From Hypericum androsaemum (Eukaryota > Streptophyta > Magnoliopsida > Malpighiales > Hypericaceae): a stretch of DNA of 64,000 nucleotides. A program made the translations under genes and the position numbers. This document shows positions 1-12,070 of the stretch, one piece after another. The stretch is from assembly GCA_963995505.1 (NCBI GenBank), contig OZ023190.1, positions 2,560,516-2,624,515 on the forward strand, read 5' to 3'. The stretch's first letter is position 1; each line of letters starts with the position of its first letter. A model generated the notes under the pieces. That model worked only from the letters and a program-made list of their open reading frames with translations, had not been told where the DNA came from and did no database searches.

Positions 1-1165
1 TTTTAAAAATTTCGGATCGTCTTCTGAGTCGGTTTTAAAAACATTGGTCATCAAAGATAAGATGGACCCTGTATAGTGTGAGTTGGGCCCCGTTTCTAGA
101 CTTTTATGAGGAGGGGGTGCAAGCGCTTTGGTTTGGATCCTGAAAAGGGTCGGATCATTTGTCCATATTCAGTGGGTCCGGGCAACCAGAAACTCGAATC
201 TTTCATTTTTAAAGTCGAGTTTTTTAGGTGGTGACTTATTTCGCAACATTGGTAATTTGAAGCAGAGTCATAAAACATACTTCAAAAAATATCTAATTGA
301 TGAATCACAAGTACAAGCTTTTCCTACAGTTTTTGTTCTACGTATATGAGGAGTTGAATCCCTTGTAAATATATTAATTTTCAAATTAATTTGTCAACTT
401 ATTGATTTGCATTTGTAGCTTCGTCCCGTGGGGTGCGTTTCGTACGTATTCTGGACATGACAAAAGATATATGACAGAACAGTACTAGACAGGCCTATTT
501 GTTCTAGCTGTTTTGTCATGTGTTTGGTATCTTCGTTACATAATTGAATATTTAGTCTAGTTCTTTGTTTGGTACGTGTAAGAGTTCAATCTAAAATTTT
601 GTTAAAGATAAAATTATTCTTCATGACAACAAAAGAGAATATTCATTAATCCGAGTAAAATTGACCATTGCACTTACATTAAAAAAAATTTTGTACCATA
701 AAAATTAAATCCTTCAAAAAAATCTAAAATGATCCTTATAAATTTGGATCACCGCAATTACATTACGAATACTTTTAATATATCATCACATAATTTGATA
801 AATATGTATGTTTTTGGTAAATGTATAAGTATTATTAAGAATCTTTGGTACATGTACATCGTACAACAGAACCATGTGTTAAAAGACCTCATTATAATAC
901 TATCATGATAAATATGTATCTATTAATCAAATAGTACAAATTGATCTAATAATGGAGGAAGATATATTGTGAATCCAGATAATTGTATTAATTCGTGCTT
1001 AAACACAATAACATAACAAATAAGAAAAGATCCTTACATGGAGCAAGAAACTTCACTCTGACGGACGACGGCTGTTCAGTGTACACAAAGATAATCGAAG
1101 ACGATAATTTAAACATCGAAAAGTAAAATAAAAAAAACGCCTACGTGACCACAATGAACAAGATC
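1..1165. other. Intergenic, 3' of the first P450
   Basis: AT-rich sequence with no supportable gene. About 35 bases near 75-110 (GTGAGTTGGGCCC followed by a TAGACTTTTATG-like stretch) resemble 17147-17180, which lies upstream of the third P450. They may be a relic of the repeated spacer of the P450 array. Confidence 0.5.
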
Positions 1166-3054
1166 TCAAGCAGAGCCAAATCTCCATGGAGTGGCCTTCA
1201 ACTGCAAACGAACTTTCCTTCCGGTTATAATACCGAAAGCTTCAAACATATCTAAATTCTCAGCCTTCATGCTATTAGGAAGCTCCCAATCAAAATGGCA
1301 AAGCAAATTGGCCAGAGCCAACTCTACACTGGTGATGCCAAACATTATACCAGCACACATCCTTCTCCCAGCACCGAAAGGAATCAACTGGAAGTGTGTC
1401 CCCTTGTAGTTAATGTCATTTTCAAGGAACCTCTCTGGTCGAAACTTGTCGGGTTCGCTCCAATGTTTCGGATCTCTTCCAATGGCCCATACATTTACGA
1501 GAACTGTAGTGCCGATGGGAATCTCATATCCATTTACTTTGACATTCTCTCGAACTTTTCGAGGGAGTAGAAATGGGAGAGGGGGATGCAACCTTAGAAC
1601 TTCCTTGATGACCGCATCGAAGTATTTCAATGTGTGAAGTTTTGTTTCGTCCACCTTGTCGTCGTCGTCCTCCTCGAACGCCTTCCGTACCTCGGTTTGC
1701 ACCTTTCTCATCGCTGTTGGGTTAGCCATCAGCTCGGACATCGCCCACTCTAAGGTCGTGCTTGAGGTCTCAATCCCCGCAGAGAACATATCCTGAAACA
1801 CGTGCAATACGAATCACGCTAACACTACGGCTCTCATGGTTGGTCAGATTGGCACTTAATAAAGTATTTACATTCGCATCAAAGGGCAAGAAAATGAACA
1901 TGAAATGAAGTAGTCTGGAAGTGGCAAATGGTATTGTGATTACTTACGATTGTAATAAAATAAGATTCAAACCATAAGAATTACTACTGTCAATTTAACT
2001 AGTGTTTTCTTTTAGTATTTTCTCCTTATAATATACTAGTGTATACCCGTTGTCTTTTGGACGAAAATTTGAAACCTATTATTAATCCATATTTTAAATA
2101 GGAAAGATCATAAATGCATTTTTACGATTTGAACTCGAGATTTACCCATATAATTGCTTTGATGTGTTCCGTGGTCAACGGGAACTCGAGCTCGTCACCT
2201 CCATGTTCTTGGAGATTCAAAAGAAAATCCAGAAGATTTTCCGGTTCACCATCTCCCACCATCCCCGCTCTATGTTCATCAATGATACTCTGAAGCACGT
2301 CGTCCGCTTCTCTATGGAGCTTCAAGATATGGGATTTGAGCCTAGTAACTGCAGGAAGAAACTCCATGGAAGGCAAGAAATCCGCGATGCTGAACCCTCC
2401 TCCTGCCTCAGCTAGCCTCTGAACCAGAGGAGCGAACACCTTGTTTCTCTTCTTGGACGACGTCCCGAACGAGGCCCTAGCCGTGATACTGCTCGTAAGA
2501 GCAAGTAGATGATCCTTGACGTCCACGGTCGACCCTCGGGAAGAAGCAAGACGGATCGATTCGACCATGGAGGACACTTCCTCTTCCCTTATATGTCGAA
2601 AGGATTGGACCCTTTTCGTGCTTAGCAAATCTATGATGCATATCTTTCTTAGCCACCTCCAGTAGTCTCCGTAGGGCGCAAAGGCGATGTCCTTGCAGTT
2701 GTAGGTTATGGTTGATATTGCGAAGGAGTTCGGCCGTTCTGCGAACTGCAAGTCGTGGTTCTTCATCACTTCCATGGCGGCCTCCGGGGAGGAGACGATG
2801 AGGTGGGGGACTTGCCCTAGTTGAAGATGCATCATTGGTCCGTACTTTTTGGCCATGTTGGCCAGTTTTCGATGTGGGCAGGAGCTCATTATCTGGTGCA
2901 TGTTCCCAATGATTGGAAGCCTCCATGGCCCTGGAGGTAGTTTCTTGCTGGGTTTGGATTTTTTGTGTGATGCTATTATAAACGTTACGAAAAGGACTAA
3001 AATTATGGCTAGAACAGATGGGGAGAAGGAGGAGGAGGAGAGTATTTGATCCAT
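1166..3054 (-). CDS. Cytochrome P450, CYP71D-like, two exons, intact
   Basis: Exon 1 is 3054-2146 and exon 2 is 1792-1166, giving 511 aa. The donor TGG|GTAAAT and acceptor TTTCAG|GAT keep phase 0. The protein is a haem-thiolate monooxygenase of the CYP71 clan, ER-anchored by an N-terminal hydrophobic segment (about residues 11-29) followed by a basic stretch and the proline hinge PPGPWRLPIIGN (40-51). The I-helix oxygen-binding motif AGIETSSTT is at 308-316, the K-helix ExxR at E367/R370 and PERF at 422-425. The haem loop FGAGRRMCAG has its ligand Cys at 449; Ala replaces the usual Pro after the Cys but the FxxGxRxCxG consensus holds. It is closely related to the copy at 14682-16776. CYP71D enzymes commonly oxidise terpenoids, but the substrate cannot be read from sequence. 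Confidence 0.93.
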
Positions 3055-4802
3055 AATTAGGGTTTAGAGATATATTTTTTATGCTTCTGAGCGAATGAGA
3101 ATGCAGTACGTAGACGAGTTCCTGCAGATAAAGCAGACTTGGGTAAAGGACCTAATTAATTAGAGATTGAAGGAACCTAGTATGCAGTATAGAGATTAGA
3201 GCAGCTCAACTATGACAAATTCTGAGAAAATTCGCCTAAGATCCATATGCTTTTTAAATGTTAGCTTTTTATATATATCGGGATAAGCAGCTTAATAAAA
3301 TCTAAGTTGCGTATATTTTAATGACAAAGGTATTACGATAATAAATATTTAATACATTAGTTGTTAGTGTTCGAATTTGCGATTTCTTTTACTGCATATT
3401 TCGCCATTATGTGACACTTCCCCCGATAGTACTGCGTGCACCCCTCCCCAATGCCGTTGACCTAACGATAATTAATTACCCGTCATAGTGCAGAACATGG
3501 AAGACCACGTGATCACCAGACACGAAAATCTTTTAAATGCTTTTTAAAAGACTCACCAAATGGCCTTTATCTCTAATTAAATATTAAACGGTGACATCTC
3601 GCGTAATTGCTGATGACCCTCTGACCCATGACTTGGGATTAAATCGCCTTAAATTGAAGAAGTCTATACTGACGTTGCGTGGGGGAAATAAATCTAAAAT
3701 GATAAAAGGATATGATAGATTCAATGTGGATACAGACCAAAAGGAGCACGATGCAAATGTCTATCCACGGGGTACGACTGACAATGACAAAGGTTAAATT
3801 AGAGATATAAATCTCTCTGCGGAATAGAATTCACTCCTCAAAAATTGAAGACTACATCTTTTCTTGGTAAATACTTAAATGTCAATATTCTACATCATAA
3901 TATAACCTTAAAACTACGAGCTACCACACTTATATAGAGCTAGACTTAATTCTAAAAACCAAAACAACTTAAAACACCTAAGAAACTCCTGATTAATAAA
4001 GACATCGCAAGATCAAACTAGATAAATATCAGATAAAGATAAATACAATGTGCCTACGTCATACTTGCATAAGTTTTTTTAAGCTCTAATATTGAAACTT
4101 GAATACCATGAGTTTATATTTTAAGGATTATTTTTTATATTTGTGAAGTTTAAATCCTAAAATTTATATTACAAATCGGTTTCATCAGTTTGGTTGACTT
4201 TGCTTTCTATGATTTTTGAGGGGTACTCTCATTCTAATTTTTATTATTATTTTGGAAATGGTAAAAGTTGAGAAGTCATGGTTAGTCTAAGTTGGGCCCG
4301 CCAGGCTGTTGGGCTTGGGCCCAAGTCTATACAAGATAAGAGGCCCATTAAAAAAAATTTATCGTAAACGCTGATCATGGAGGGAGGGAGACATGATTAC
4401 TCTTCAGGATAATTTTAGGGTAAAGTTTTTATTAAATGTAATTTCGAAAATTTTATTTTAGGGTCCAGTGACCTTGCCTGAATGTGATTTTATTGATTAG
4501 CATTTCATGGACAAACCCAAAAATTCTGTCAATAAGAACACCAATCAAAGATAGGTCGAGCCATGAACCCAGAACGGAGGCTACCCACGTTCTCCAGTAT
4601 ACAAGTTCCGACTCATTTTTAATATGAAATTCTCTAACAAATTGTAATTAAATACAGTAATATTACATACAAGAATATTGCAACAAGATCTGATCAGAGA
4701 TCTTATATAATTTACACAAACATGCGACACATATGAAGAAAATCACTTATTTAAGCTTAAGACAAGAACACAACTTGTTTTAGATAGCTAATGGTTAAGA
4801 TT
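3055..4802. other. Intergenic, upstream of the first P450
   Basis: AT-rich with no gene. A TATATATA run lies near 3269, about 210 bases upstream of the P450 start (minus direction). A palindromic G-box CACGTG lies at 3506-3511, about 450 bases upstream. Either could be regulatory but neither is proven. The short open frame at 3591-3797 has no recognisable protein character. Confidence 0.4.
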
Positions 4803-6744
4803 TCATGCAATTCGGGTATTGCCGGGAGAACTCCATGCAATGAATTTCACGTGCAGAGGGGCCTTTCTTGCTGATATGATACCAAAACCTTCCGACATGT
4901 CTAAACTCTCCGCCTCCATGCCATTAGGTAGCTTCCAGTCAAAGTGATAGAGCAAATTGGCCAGAGCATCTTCGATGGCGGTCATGGCGAATTGTATACC
5001 AGCACAAATCCTTCTACCAGCACCAAAAGGGATGTACTGAAAATGTGTTCCCTTGTAATCCATGCCATTTTCGAGGAACCTCTCAGGGCGAAACTTTTCG
5101 GGTTCGGTCCAATGTTTCGGATCTCTTCCAATCGCCCATGCATTTACGCGAAGCGTAGTACCGGCTGATATCTCGTGTCCATTTATCGTCACGTTCTCGC
5201 GAGCTCTTCTCGGAATTAGAAGTGGAGGCGGATGCAATCTTAGAGATTCCTTGAGGACCGCATTGAAATATGGCAATGTACGGAGTCTTGCTTCGTCTAC
5301 CTTGCCGTATTCTTCGAAAGCCTGCCTTACCTCGCTTTGCACCTTTCTCATCGCCGTCGGATTCGCTATCAACTCGGACATCAACCACTCTAAGGCAGCG
5401 CTCGAGCTTTCAATCCCAGCAGAGAATGTAATATTTAATTACATAAATAATAAGCGGAAACATACCGGATTGGTTGATGAAGAGAAACCTTGATGTCTTC
5501 GTAGTCGGAATCCTCGTGGTCGCCATAGCTTGGTTTCTCTTTATTTTCTATCGTTTAGTGACACCCACCGATGTATAGCATTAGCATCTTTTTATAGGCA
5601 CAGAGAGGACCAAGCTATATACCTAAAATCAATCGGGCACGATAATAAGACTCTTATATTATTAATAGAGTCCAACTTTATGAGAACCTCTTTAATAGAA
5701 TTAATAAATAATTCTTACAGAGAACAGATCCTGATAGCGGAGAAGTGTCCGGCAAAAAAAGTCAACATTCAACGCGAAAGTGATCATGAAAATTTTTATT
5801 AGGAGACACGACCCCGGGAAAAGAAAAGGACGAAAGAAACACCATGGCGAAACTATTTTGTCGAACAAGCAACAAAAAATTGACAATTAGGCTATAATAA
5901 GGCATAAATGTTACTAATTAGACTTTTTTTAAGAGATGTTTTTCATATTGGAGATATATAAATTTTTTACATAGATCCTGACAATAAAGTGTTTCGAGAG
6001 AGTATATCTGCAACACGATTATCTTCTTGAAAAGTACGTCTAAAAAGAGGCGATACTTACAAAGATGCCCAGTAACAGCAGGAAGAAACACAATGGAAGG
6101 GAAGAAATCCGCGACACTGAACCCGCCAAGTACCTCGCTGATCCTCTTCATCATCGGCGCGTACACCGCGTTTCTCTCCTTGGACGACTTCCTGAAGAAG
6201 GACCTAGCTGTGATGCTACTCGAGAGTTCGAGCAGCACTTCCTTTATATCCACGGTCGAACCTCGAGACGAAGTGATTCGATTCGATTCGACCATAGAAG
6301 ACACTTCCTCTTCCCTTAAGTATCGATAGGATTGGACCCTTTTCGTGCCGAGCAAATTCGTGACGCTGGTTTTCCTGAGCCACCTCCAGTAGTCTCCGTA
6401 GTCCACAAAGGAGAGCTCCTTGTACTTGTAGCTCAAGGTTGTTATGGACAACGAGCTGGGTCGTGGTTCTTAATCACTTATATGGCGGCCTCCGCGGTCG
6501 AGACGACAAGGTGGGGGACTTGCCCTAGTTGGAGATGCATCATGGGGCCGTACTTCTTGGCCAGTTGGTGATGTGGGCTGGAGCCGATCATTTGGTGCAT
6601 GTTTCCTATAATTGGTAGCCTCCATGGCCCCGGGGGTAGTTTTTTGTTGGATTTGGATTTCAGGTAGGAGACAATTGTTATGAAAAGGACTAAGATTATT
6701 GCTAGAATAGATGGGCTGAAGGAGGAAGGTAGTGGGTGATCCAT
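4803..6744 (-). pseudogene. Broken CYP71D-like P450, middle copy of the array
   Basis: This copy aligns with the intact P450s on both sides and carries several independent lesions. The start at 6744 and the PPGPWRLPIIGN hinge are intact. After EAAI the GAA of the other copies is TAA (stop near 6479). About 17 bases after KNHD are then missing, removing the LQFAERP-like segment and shifting the frame. The frame resumes at about 6451 and continues to PAVTG near 6060. The next ~64 residues of exon 1, up to the KAII splice site, are absent and about 600 bases of unrelated DNA stand in their place. Exon 2 (about 5430-4803) still has AGIESSS, ExxR, PERF and FGAGRRICAG, but its normal acceptor and DMF start are lost. 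A functional enzyme is very unlikely. Confidence 0.9.
5435..6058. other. Foreign insert inside the P450 pseudogene
   Basis: This sequence sits between the exon 1 remnant and the exon 2 remnant where the intact copies have exon end plus intron. It has no similarity that I can see to the introns of the other two copies. Its composition suggests a retrotransposon or LTR fragment, but I found no clear termini or target duplication. Confidence 0.35.
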
Positions 6745-6822
6745 GGATGAAAATGGTTGAAGAGTTTTGTAGGTAACCCTAATCAAGTTTTGTTTATGCT
6801 CATGCAATGAGGTTTCAATGCA

Positions 6823-6829
6823 TTATATA
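6823..6829 (-). promoter_or_regulatory. Probable TATA box of the P450 pseudogene
   Basis: TATATAA on the minus strand, about 80 bases upstream of the ATG at 6744. This is a normal plant distance once a short 5' leader is allowed for. The promoter may survive although the coding region is broken. Confidence 0.4.
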
Positions 6830-7156
6830 GAGACTTGGGTTGGTTTGGGACAAAGGATCAAACTAGTAAATTATCAAATAAAACCGACAAACACTTACAT
6901 CAAATAACAAGTTCGAATTTGAGTCATTAGAAAATATTAATATTAATATTTTTGAAAGAATTTTATCGGCAATCAAATGTCTTACCCATCTTGAATTTAG
7001 AATACTCGATTTAGTACGTGTACAGATAACAGATGATATACACCAACAAACTAATCAGATGGAGACAGGTCAACTGTCATGAAGTGTTATATTTTCAGAT
7101 TGCTCGTCATGGCCCACGGAGATGCTTGTCTAGCAATAGATTCGCGTCTATGATTT

Positions 7157-7939
7157 TGTTGGAGCAAAAAATTAATTCGCAGGTTTGTTTGACTATTTTT
7201 TAGTAAAATAGTTGTATCTTTCTACTCGTGAATCCGATTGATGCGATTCTAAAAGCTACAAAAAGATAAAATAAAGATCTAGAATTTTCTAGTTTGTGAC
7301 TTCTCCAAGTTCGACGCAGAAGGAGGCCAGACTTGGGTTGGAAATTTTGGCATTAGGTTTTCCTTATTAGGTCGCGGATCTGCTGAACCTATTTTGGTAA
7401 AAAGATCATAACTTTCGGTTCAATTATTAGATTGATGTGATTCTAAAAGTCACAGAAAGAAAAGACAGAGATCTACAAGTTTGTAGTTTATGACTTTTCT
7501 AAATTCGGTACAGAAGGGGGTCAAACTTGGGTTGGAAGTTTTATACAGTTTAAGTTTTCCTTATTAGGCCGAGGCTATATTAAGTTTTCCTATTTGAAAA
7601 TGGCCTAGGATTTTTCTATGGGTCTGGGGCTAACTTATTCTATATAAGGAGAGTTAGGTACAAGCATGAAGGACACCCACAAACCAAACACCGAACTATT
7701 AGCTTCATAGCTTTTATTGTAGCTTTTATTTTATGTAACTTCGTAGCCTTTATCTTTCATGTTTTACATGTTTTTCTTCTTTTCTTATCAATAAACATCT
7801 TTCCTTCCCACTCACTTTCTTCTCCTCTCTCACCCCCTATTTCATCTTTTCTCTCTTTCGTTCGAATCATTCTTGGGACGACCACTCCGGATCCGTTCTA
7901 AAGATCGTTTCCAACGTTCTACCACAATTTATCACAACA
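7157..7939. mobile_element. Solo LTR, family 1, copy 1
   Basis: A 783-bp segment beginning TGTTGGAGC and ending ACAACA. It closely matches 12570-13386 along its whole length, including the shared CACTCCGGA and CGTTCTACCACAATTTAT blocks near the 3' end. It is flanked by GATTT (7152-7156) and GATTA (7940-7944), a 5-bp target duplication with one change. No internal retrotransposon genes adjoin it, so it is read as a solo LTR left by recombination. Confidence 0.8.
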
Positions 7940-8328
7940 GATTATCATGCAAATAAGCCAAATCGGTGGTGCATGATCAATGAACAGAGAAAATGACTGA
8001 AATTTGTTGTTTATATCAGCTTCTTTCCTAAGCAGACGTAAAACTGTAGCAACTTCATTTAATAATTTTTTAAAAGGTAAATTTTATGGTAAGGCTTAAA
8101 TCTTGTACCTTCTTAAATAATTATATTTATTGTGTCGCTAGACTAAATACCCTTTGATACTTCATTTAATAATTTGATTTCAATATTCATCAATTTTATT
8201 ATGATTTTAAATAATTGCACTGATTTTAAATATTCATAAATTGTAGCAACTTCTATAATAATTTGCATCATTAGATAATTTACTACAAACGCAGTCCGGC
8301 CTACGGGTAAAAAATCGGCAAATATTAG
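7940..8328. other. Intergenic between solo LTR and hAT-like element
   Basis: AT-rich. I see no gene or repeat structure here. Confidence 0.5.
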
Positions 8329-8336
8329 GGCAAGAT

Positions 8337-9189
8337 TACGGATGGCAATGGGTAGGGTCGGGTAGGATATTGGTAGGATCCAACCCATACCCTAGTTTTT
8401 GGAGTTAGACCCATACTCTATCCTCGACCCTACAAATTTTTTATTGTTAGACCCATACCTTACCCTCCAGGAGACCTAGGGTTTATAGGGTCTGCAGGGT
8501 CCGACCTTTTAACATTCTATCTTTTGATAATTACTTTACAAGATACTTTTATTATTTCAATATAATCCAAATAAAGAAAAAATCAAAGTCTATGTAATAA
8601 AATAATAATCTCAAATTAAAGTTGAGAGTAAACTATAAACCAATTAGTTCAACATTAAAAAAAACACATACGACTATCTCGTCAATAAGAAACTAAAACT
8701 TATAAGTGTTCTTGTCTAATATAAAGTTTCAACTTCAAAATAATTTCTTTCTAAATTTTCAAGCGACATTTGAACACGTTTTCTCGATCATCTTCTTGCT
8801 CTTGTAATCTAACTATTTTCGATAGCTTCTGTGTCTAACCAAAAAGTTTAATTACTTAATTAGTCATATACTATTTGAAATTTTAAATTAAAAAAATATA
8901 ATAAGGTTTTTTTTTGTGTGCGCTTATTCTTTTTGCGGCTGTATTATAATTATCTTAGCAATATAATAAATATGGATCTAAGTAGGATCTAATTAGAGTC
9001 TAATTAGGGTAGGGTCTAATTAGTGGGTCTATGGGTAGGGTATGGGTCTGGGTTTATATAGACCCTATCCAGACCCAAACCCTATCTAAATCTATAGACC
9101 CAAACCATACCCAAGACCCATAGACCCTAAGATCCACAGGGTAGGGTAATGGTCTGATTCACTGGGTCTGGGTCTTTTTGCCATCCCTA
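8337..9189. mobile_element. Non-autonomous hAT-like element, copy 1
   Basis: An 853-bp element with terminal inverted repeats TACGGATGGCAA at the left and TTGCCATCCCTA at the right. It is flanked by a perfect 8-bp duplication GGCAAGAT (8329-8336 and 9190-9197), the hAT-superfamily hallmark. The subterminal regions are rich in repeated GGGTAGGGTC/GACCCTA words. There is no transposase open frame, so it depends on enzyme supplied elsewhere. A second family member begins at 63676. Confidence 0.88.
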
Positions 9190-9197
9190 GGCAAGAT

Positions 9198-9603
9198 GGT
9201 CAAGGTTCGGCTAAATTGGGCTGAGAGGACTGACGAGGATTTAGTGGGATAGGCCGGTTAAGAAAAGGGCCGTATTCATAGGCTTGGGCCGCGGCAACAA
9301 AGCCTTGACCAAGTTAATAGTTTTTAAAGTTCAGCAGAATTTCAAATAGCGTCAAATTCTTCTTACCAATTTTTATCACCGCTAAATTCTCATAGTTAAA
9401 ATTTACAAAATTTTAATTGAACTTTGACAACACTCTGATATAAGTGTTTGGTGATGTCAACGTATCATTTTTATTACAGTTATATTCTCGATGTGCTATC
9501 CGATGGGGACAACAACGATCCTCTGCTTTCTGCTTGCTAGATAACCTAAATATGGAGTTAATTGTCCGTATGAGAAAAGGTCTAGGAAAAGGAAGGATAA
9601 ACG
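9198..9603. other. Intergenic, probable left part of a MULE
   Basis: No gene is visible. It precedes the captured VIP3 piece and may hold the degraded left end of the element that ends at 10408, but I could not find the matching inverted repeat. Confidence 0.35.
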
Positions 9604-9716
9604 ACGAAGCTGGCGGGGCTAAAGTCGGTGGAAAATGCGCACGACGAGTTCGTGTGGGCGTCGGCGTGGGTGCCGACGACGGAGATTCGACCGGCGCTGC
9701 TCATGACGTGTGTACC
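9604..9716 (+). pseudogene. Captured 5' coding fragment of a VIP3/SKI8-type WD40 gene
   Basis: Read in frame from 9604, the sequence encodes TKLAGLKSVENAHDEFVWAS and continues with AWVPTTEIRPALLMT. This closely resembles the N-terminus of plant VIP3/SKI8, the WD40 subunit of the Paf1 and Ski complexes, which begins with Met in front of KLAGLKS. Here the start codon position is ACG, so the original ATG is mutated, and similarity stops after about 38 residues, within the first WD repeat. A MULE-type right end lies 0.7 kb downstream (to 10408), so I read this as a gene piece carried by a transposon rather than a local gene. The VIP3 comparison is from memory. Confidence 0.72.
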
Positions 9717-10129
9717 GGGTCGGAGACCACCAATGGGAGTTGAGATTTGGGCCTTTGGGTTTTGAAGGGTTTTTCTTTTTTGAAATTTCCTTTACTGGGT
9801 TTTGGTTGGTAGTGGTGGTTGAATAAGAAATCCAAATAAATAAATAAGGCAAAAAAGTGCACGATGATAAGGGGAGACAGGAAATTGAAGGAAAAAAGGG
9901 AAAGTGAAAAGAGTGGGGAAAATCGCAGGGGAGGGGAAGGGGCTTCCCTTTTTGAAACTTCCTTTACTGGGTTTTTGGTTTTTTGTTTACGTCTCTGCCT
10001 TTCCTGAGCTTTTTTGGACATTAAAGATGTGATCTTTTGTTGTTGTTGTTGTTGGAGGGGGAGGATTATTGGGTGGATCTTTTTTAGCTTTGATTCTTTA
10101 GAAGATGGAGAGGGAGGAGAAGGAAGAAG

Positions 10130-10408
10130 AGGAGGTTTTTTAAAAAATATAAACAAATGTGTACTAAAATGGCAATTTACCACGAGCCATGTCATTAAAA
10201 TTCATCACATGGATTGTCAACGTGGCAATCTACTACGTCATCAAGCAAACTGTGTCGTTTTGGAAAAAAATCACGGGCAACTACCTGGGCTGACCGGGAT
10301 CTTTTTGATAAAAGTTCAAATAAGTTGAACCTGTTCTATTCGTTTTAAACCTTGGGGTACCTAAGTAAAAATCTGTGATACCATAGGGTACTAAAGTAAA
10401 TTTTTCTC
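10130..10408. mobile_element. Right terminus of a MULE-like element (left end not found)
   Basis: The segment shows the family's right-end pattern: a GACGTGG/ACGTCATC-type block, CACGGGCAACTACCTGGGCTG, then GGGTACTAAAG and TTTTTCTC at 10408. The same order of words ends the elements at 12518, 18733 and 21476. The VIP3-like fragment at 9604-9716 lies inside the presumed element. No left arm was recognised, so the element is either truncated or strongly diverged on that side. Confidence 0.55.
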
Positions 10409-11005
10409 TAATATTTATATGGCAAAATATTTAACACTGTTGTGTTTCCAATAACTCGAAGTCGAGATTTGGTTAAGTTAGAATATATCTTTCACCAGTT
10501 GATTTAATTGCTTGTTGGTAAGGGAGAGTAATTGGAGTGAACCGGGGCGAACCGATCCGAACCATGGGACCTATAACCAAAAAGAGGGGAGAAAACATAT
10601 CAAAACCAATCCGATCAAGCACTAGATCCGGACCAGAACCGAACTACAAAAGCTGTCCTGATCCGATCTGGACAGCTTTTGTGGTTCGGTTCTGGTCTGG
10701 ATCATCTGGAACTGAGGACCAGAAAAATCACGATGAATAAACAACCTAATCAACAAAAAAATATGTGCATCTAAAAATTGAGCTATGAAAAAAGTTTATA
10801 AGCTGTAACTTCATCACGTCTTTGAAAATATAAGGTCCAAACTTCCGTATCCCTGTGAACTCATAGCAAGATAATTAAATGCTATTAAAAAAAAGAGTTG
10901 TCTACCTATAAAAAAATTGTGCATCTAAAACTTTTATGTGAGATTAAATTGATAGTTTTTGAGAGAGATTAGGCTAAAGAGAGGAGAAGACGTGGAATTT
11001 GTGCT
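10409..11005. other. Intergenic with a strong hairpin
   Basis: No gene. The region contains repeated GATCCGGACC/CCGAACC-type words and the hairpin listed separately at 10625-10703. Confidence 0.4.
10625..10703. repeat. Inverted repeat, 34-bp arms
   Basis: Arm 10625-10658 is the reverse complement of 10670-10703 with only two or so mismatches, separated by an 11-base loop. A transcript would form a stable stem. It is probably the core of a short foldback element. Confidence 0.85.
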
Positions 11006-11311
11006 TTGAAAAATGAAAAAAAAGTCTATTTTAGTACTCTGTAGTATCGTCAAAAATTACTTTAGTACCTTATGGTAAAAAATCTATCAATCGAGTCAAA
11101 TCTCACCCAATTTACATCATTTAGGTCCACGGGCAGCTGCTCGAACCCTTCCCGACCTGCCCGGTCAACTCAACGTGCCACATCAGCATTCTTTGATGAT
11201 GTGGCTGTCTCTTCTCCTTCTCCTTCCCCCTCTCTTTTTTTTCTCTCTCTCCTCTTCCCCTCTCTTCTTCTTCTCCTTCTTCTTCCCAAAATCCACGAGC
11301 CAAACATAAAT

Positions 11312-11343
11312 TAGTTCTTCTTCTTCTTCTTCTTCTTCTTCTT
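11312..11343. repeat. CTT microsatellite
   Basis: About ten tandem CTT units inside the MULE-like element. Confidence 0.8.
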
Positions 11344-11439
11344 CATCTAAACAGAAATTAATTCACCATCCATGAAAACCCACCAAAACCCAGCCACGAA
11401 AACCAACCAAAACCCATAAATTAAAATTAAGAAGAAGAG

Positions 11440-11880
11440 CAGCAGAGAATGCATTTTCCCCGGAGGAGAAGGTCGTCCTGGACCGCCTCGTCGCCACCAT
11501 CAACCATGTCGAGGCTGCCTCCAAGGGAAGCACACTTGAGGATCTCGAGGCCATCGAGGTTACTAAGCTCGACAAATTTGAACCGATGACCTCTGCGGAC
11601 GGGTCCTCCTCTTCCCTGTCGGAGATTGCGGTGAGCTGGTGGAGGAAGGGGTGGTGCCACGCGCAGAGGAGAGCGAGTGGAGGAGATTCACATTGGCGGC
11701 CATGAAGCTGAGCTTGAAGCAGACCTGAGATTTTAATGCCCCGACGAGGAACCCAACCGCTGCCGCCCGAGAGAGGATCTTCAGCGAGATGTCATTTCTG
11801 GACTCAAAAATCGCAAAGGCTACTTCTAGAAGGCTCTGCCACGTGAACACGGAGGTGACCGATTTGGTTACCAAAAAGCA
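11440..11880 (+). pseudogene. Unidentified captured gene fragment inside the MULE
   Basis: This block is much more GC-rich than the arms and has coding-like codon texture. The plus frame gives EEKVVLDRLVATINHVEAAS and, after a frame break and a stop, a second stretch containing SLKQT and FLDSKIAKATSRRLC. I do not recognise the parent gene. A plausible reading is one or two exon pieces captured from a host gene. Because of the internal stop and frame change it cannot encode the original protein. Confidence 0.5.
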
Positions 11881-11907
11881 TGATGACGATGTCATTTCTC
11901 TTTTCTC

Positions 11908-11910
11908 TTG

Positions 11911-11952
<42 letters not shown>

Positions 11953-12070
11953 GGAGAGAGGGAGAGAGAGAGAGGAGAGAGAGGGGGAGGGAGAGTGAGA
12001 GGGGGAGAGAGAGGGGGGGAGGGAGAAGGAGAGCGAGAGAGAGAGAGTGGGAGAGGGAGGGGGAGGGGAG

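Noticed and set aside
1191..1637. Plus-strand open frames across P450 exon 2 (and equivalents in the other copies)
   Set aside because: Reverse-strand shadows of the conserved P450 coding sequence.
3591..3797. 68-aa plus-strand frame between P450 copies
   Set aside because: No domain, signal or conservation visible; length is expected by chance.
9701..10195. 164-aa minus-strand Ser/Pro/Lys-rich frame
   Set aside because: Low-complexity, overlaps the VIP3-like piece in antisense and lies within MULE DNA.
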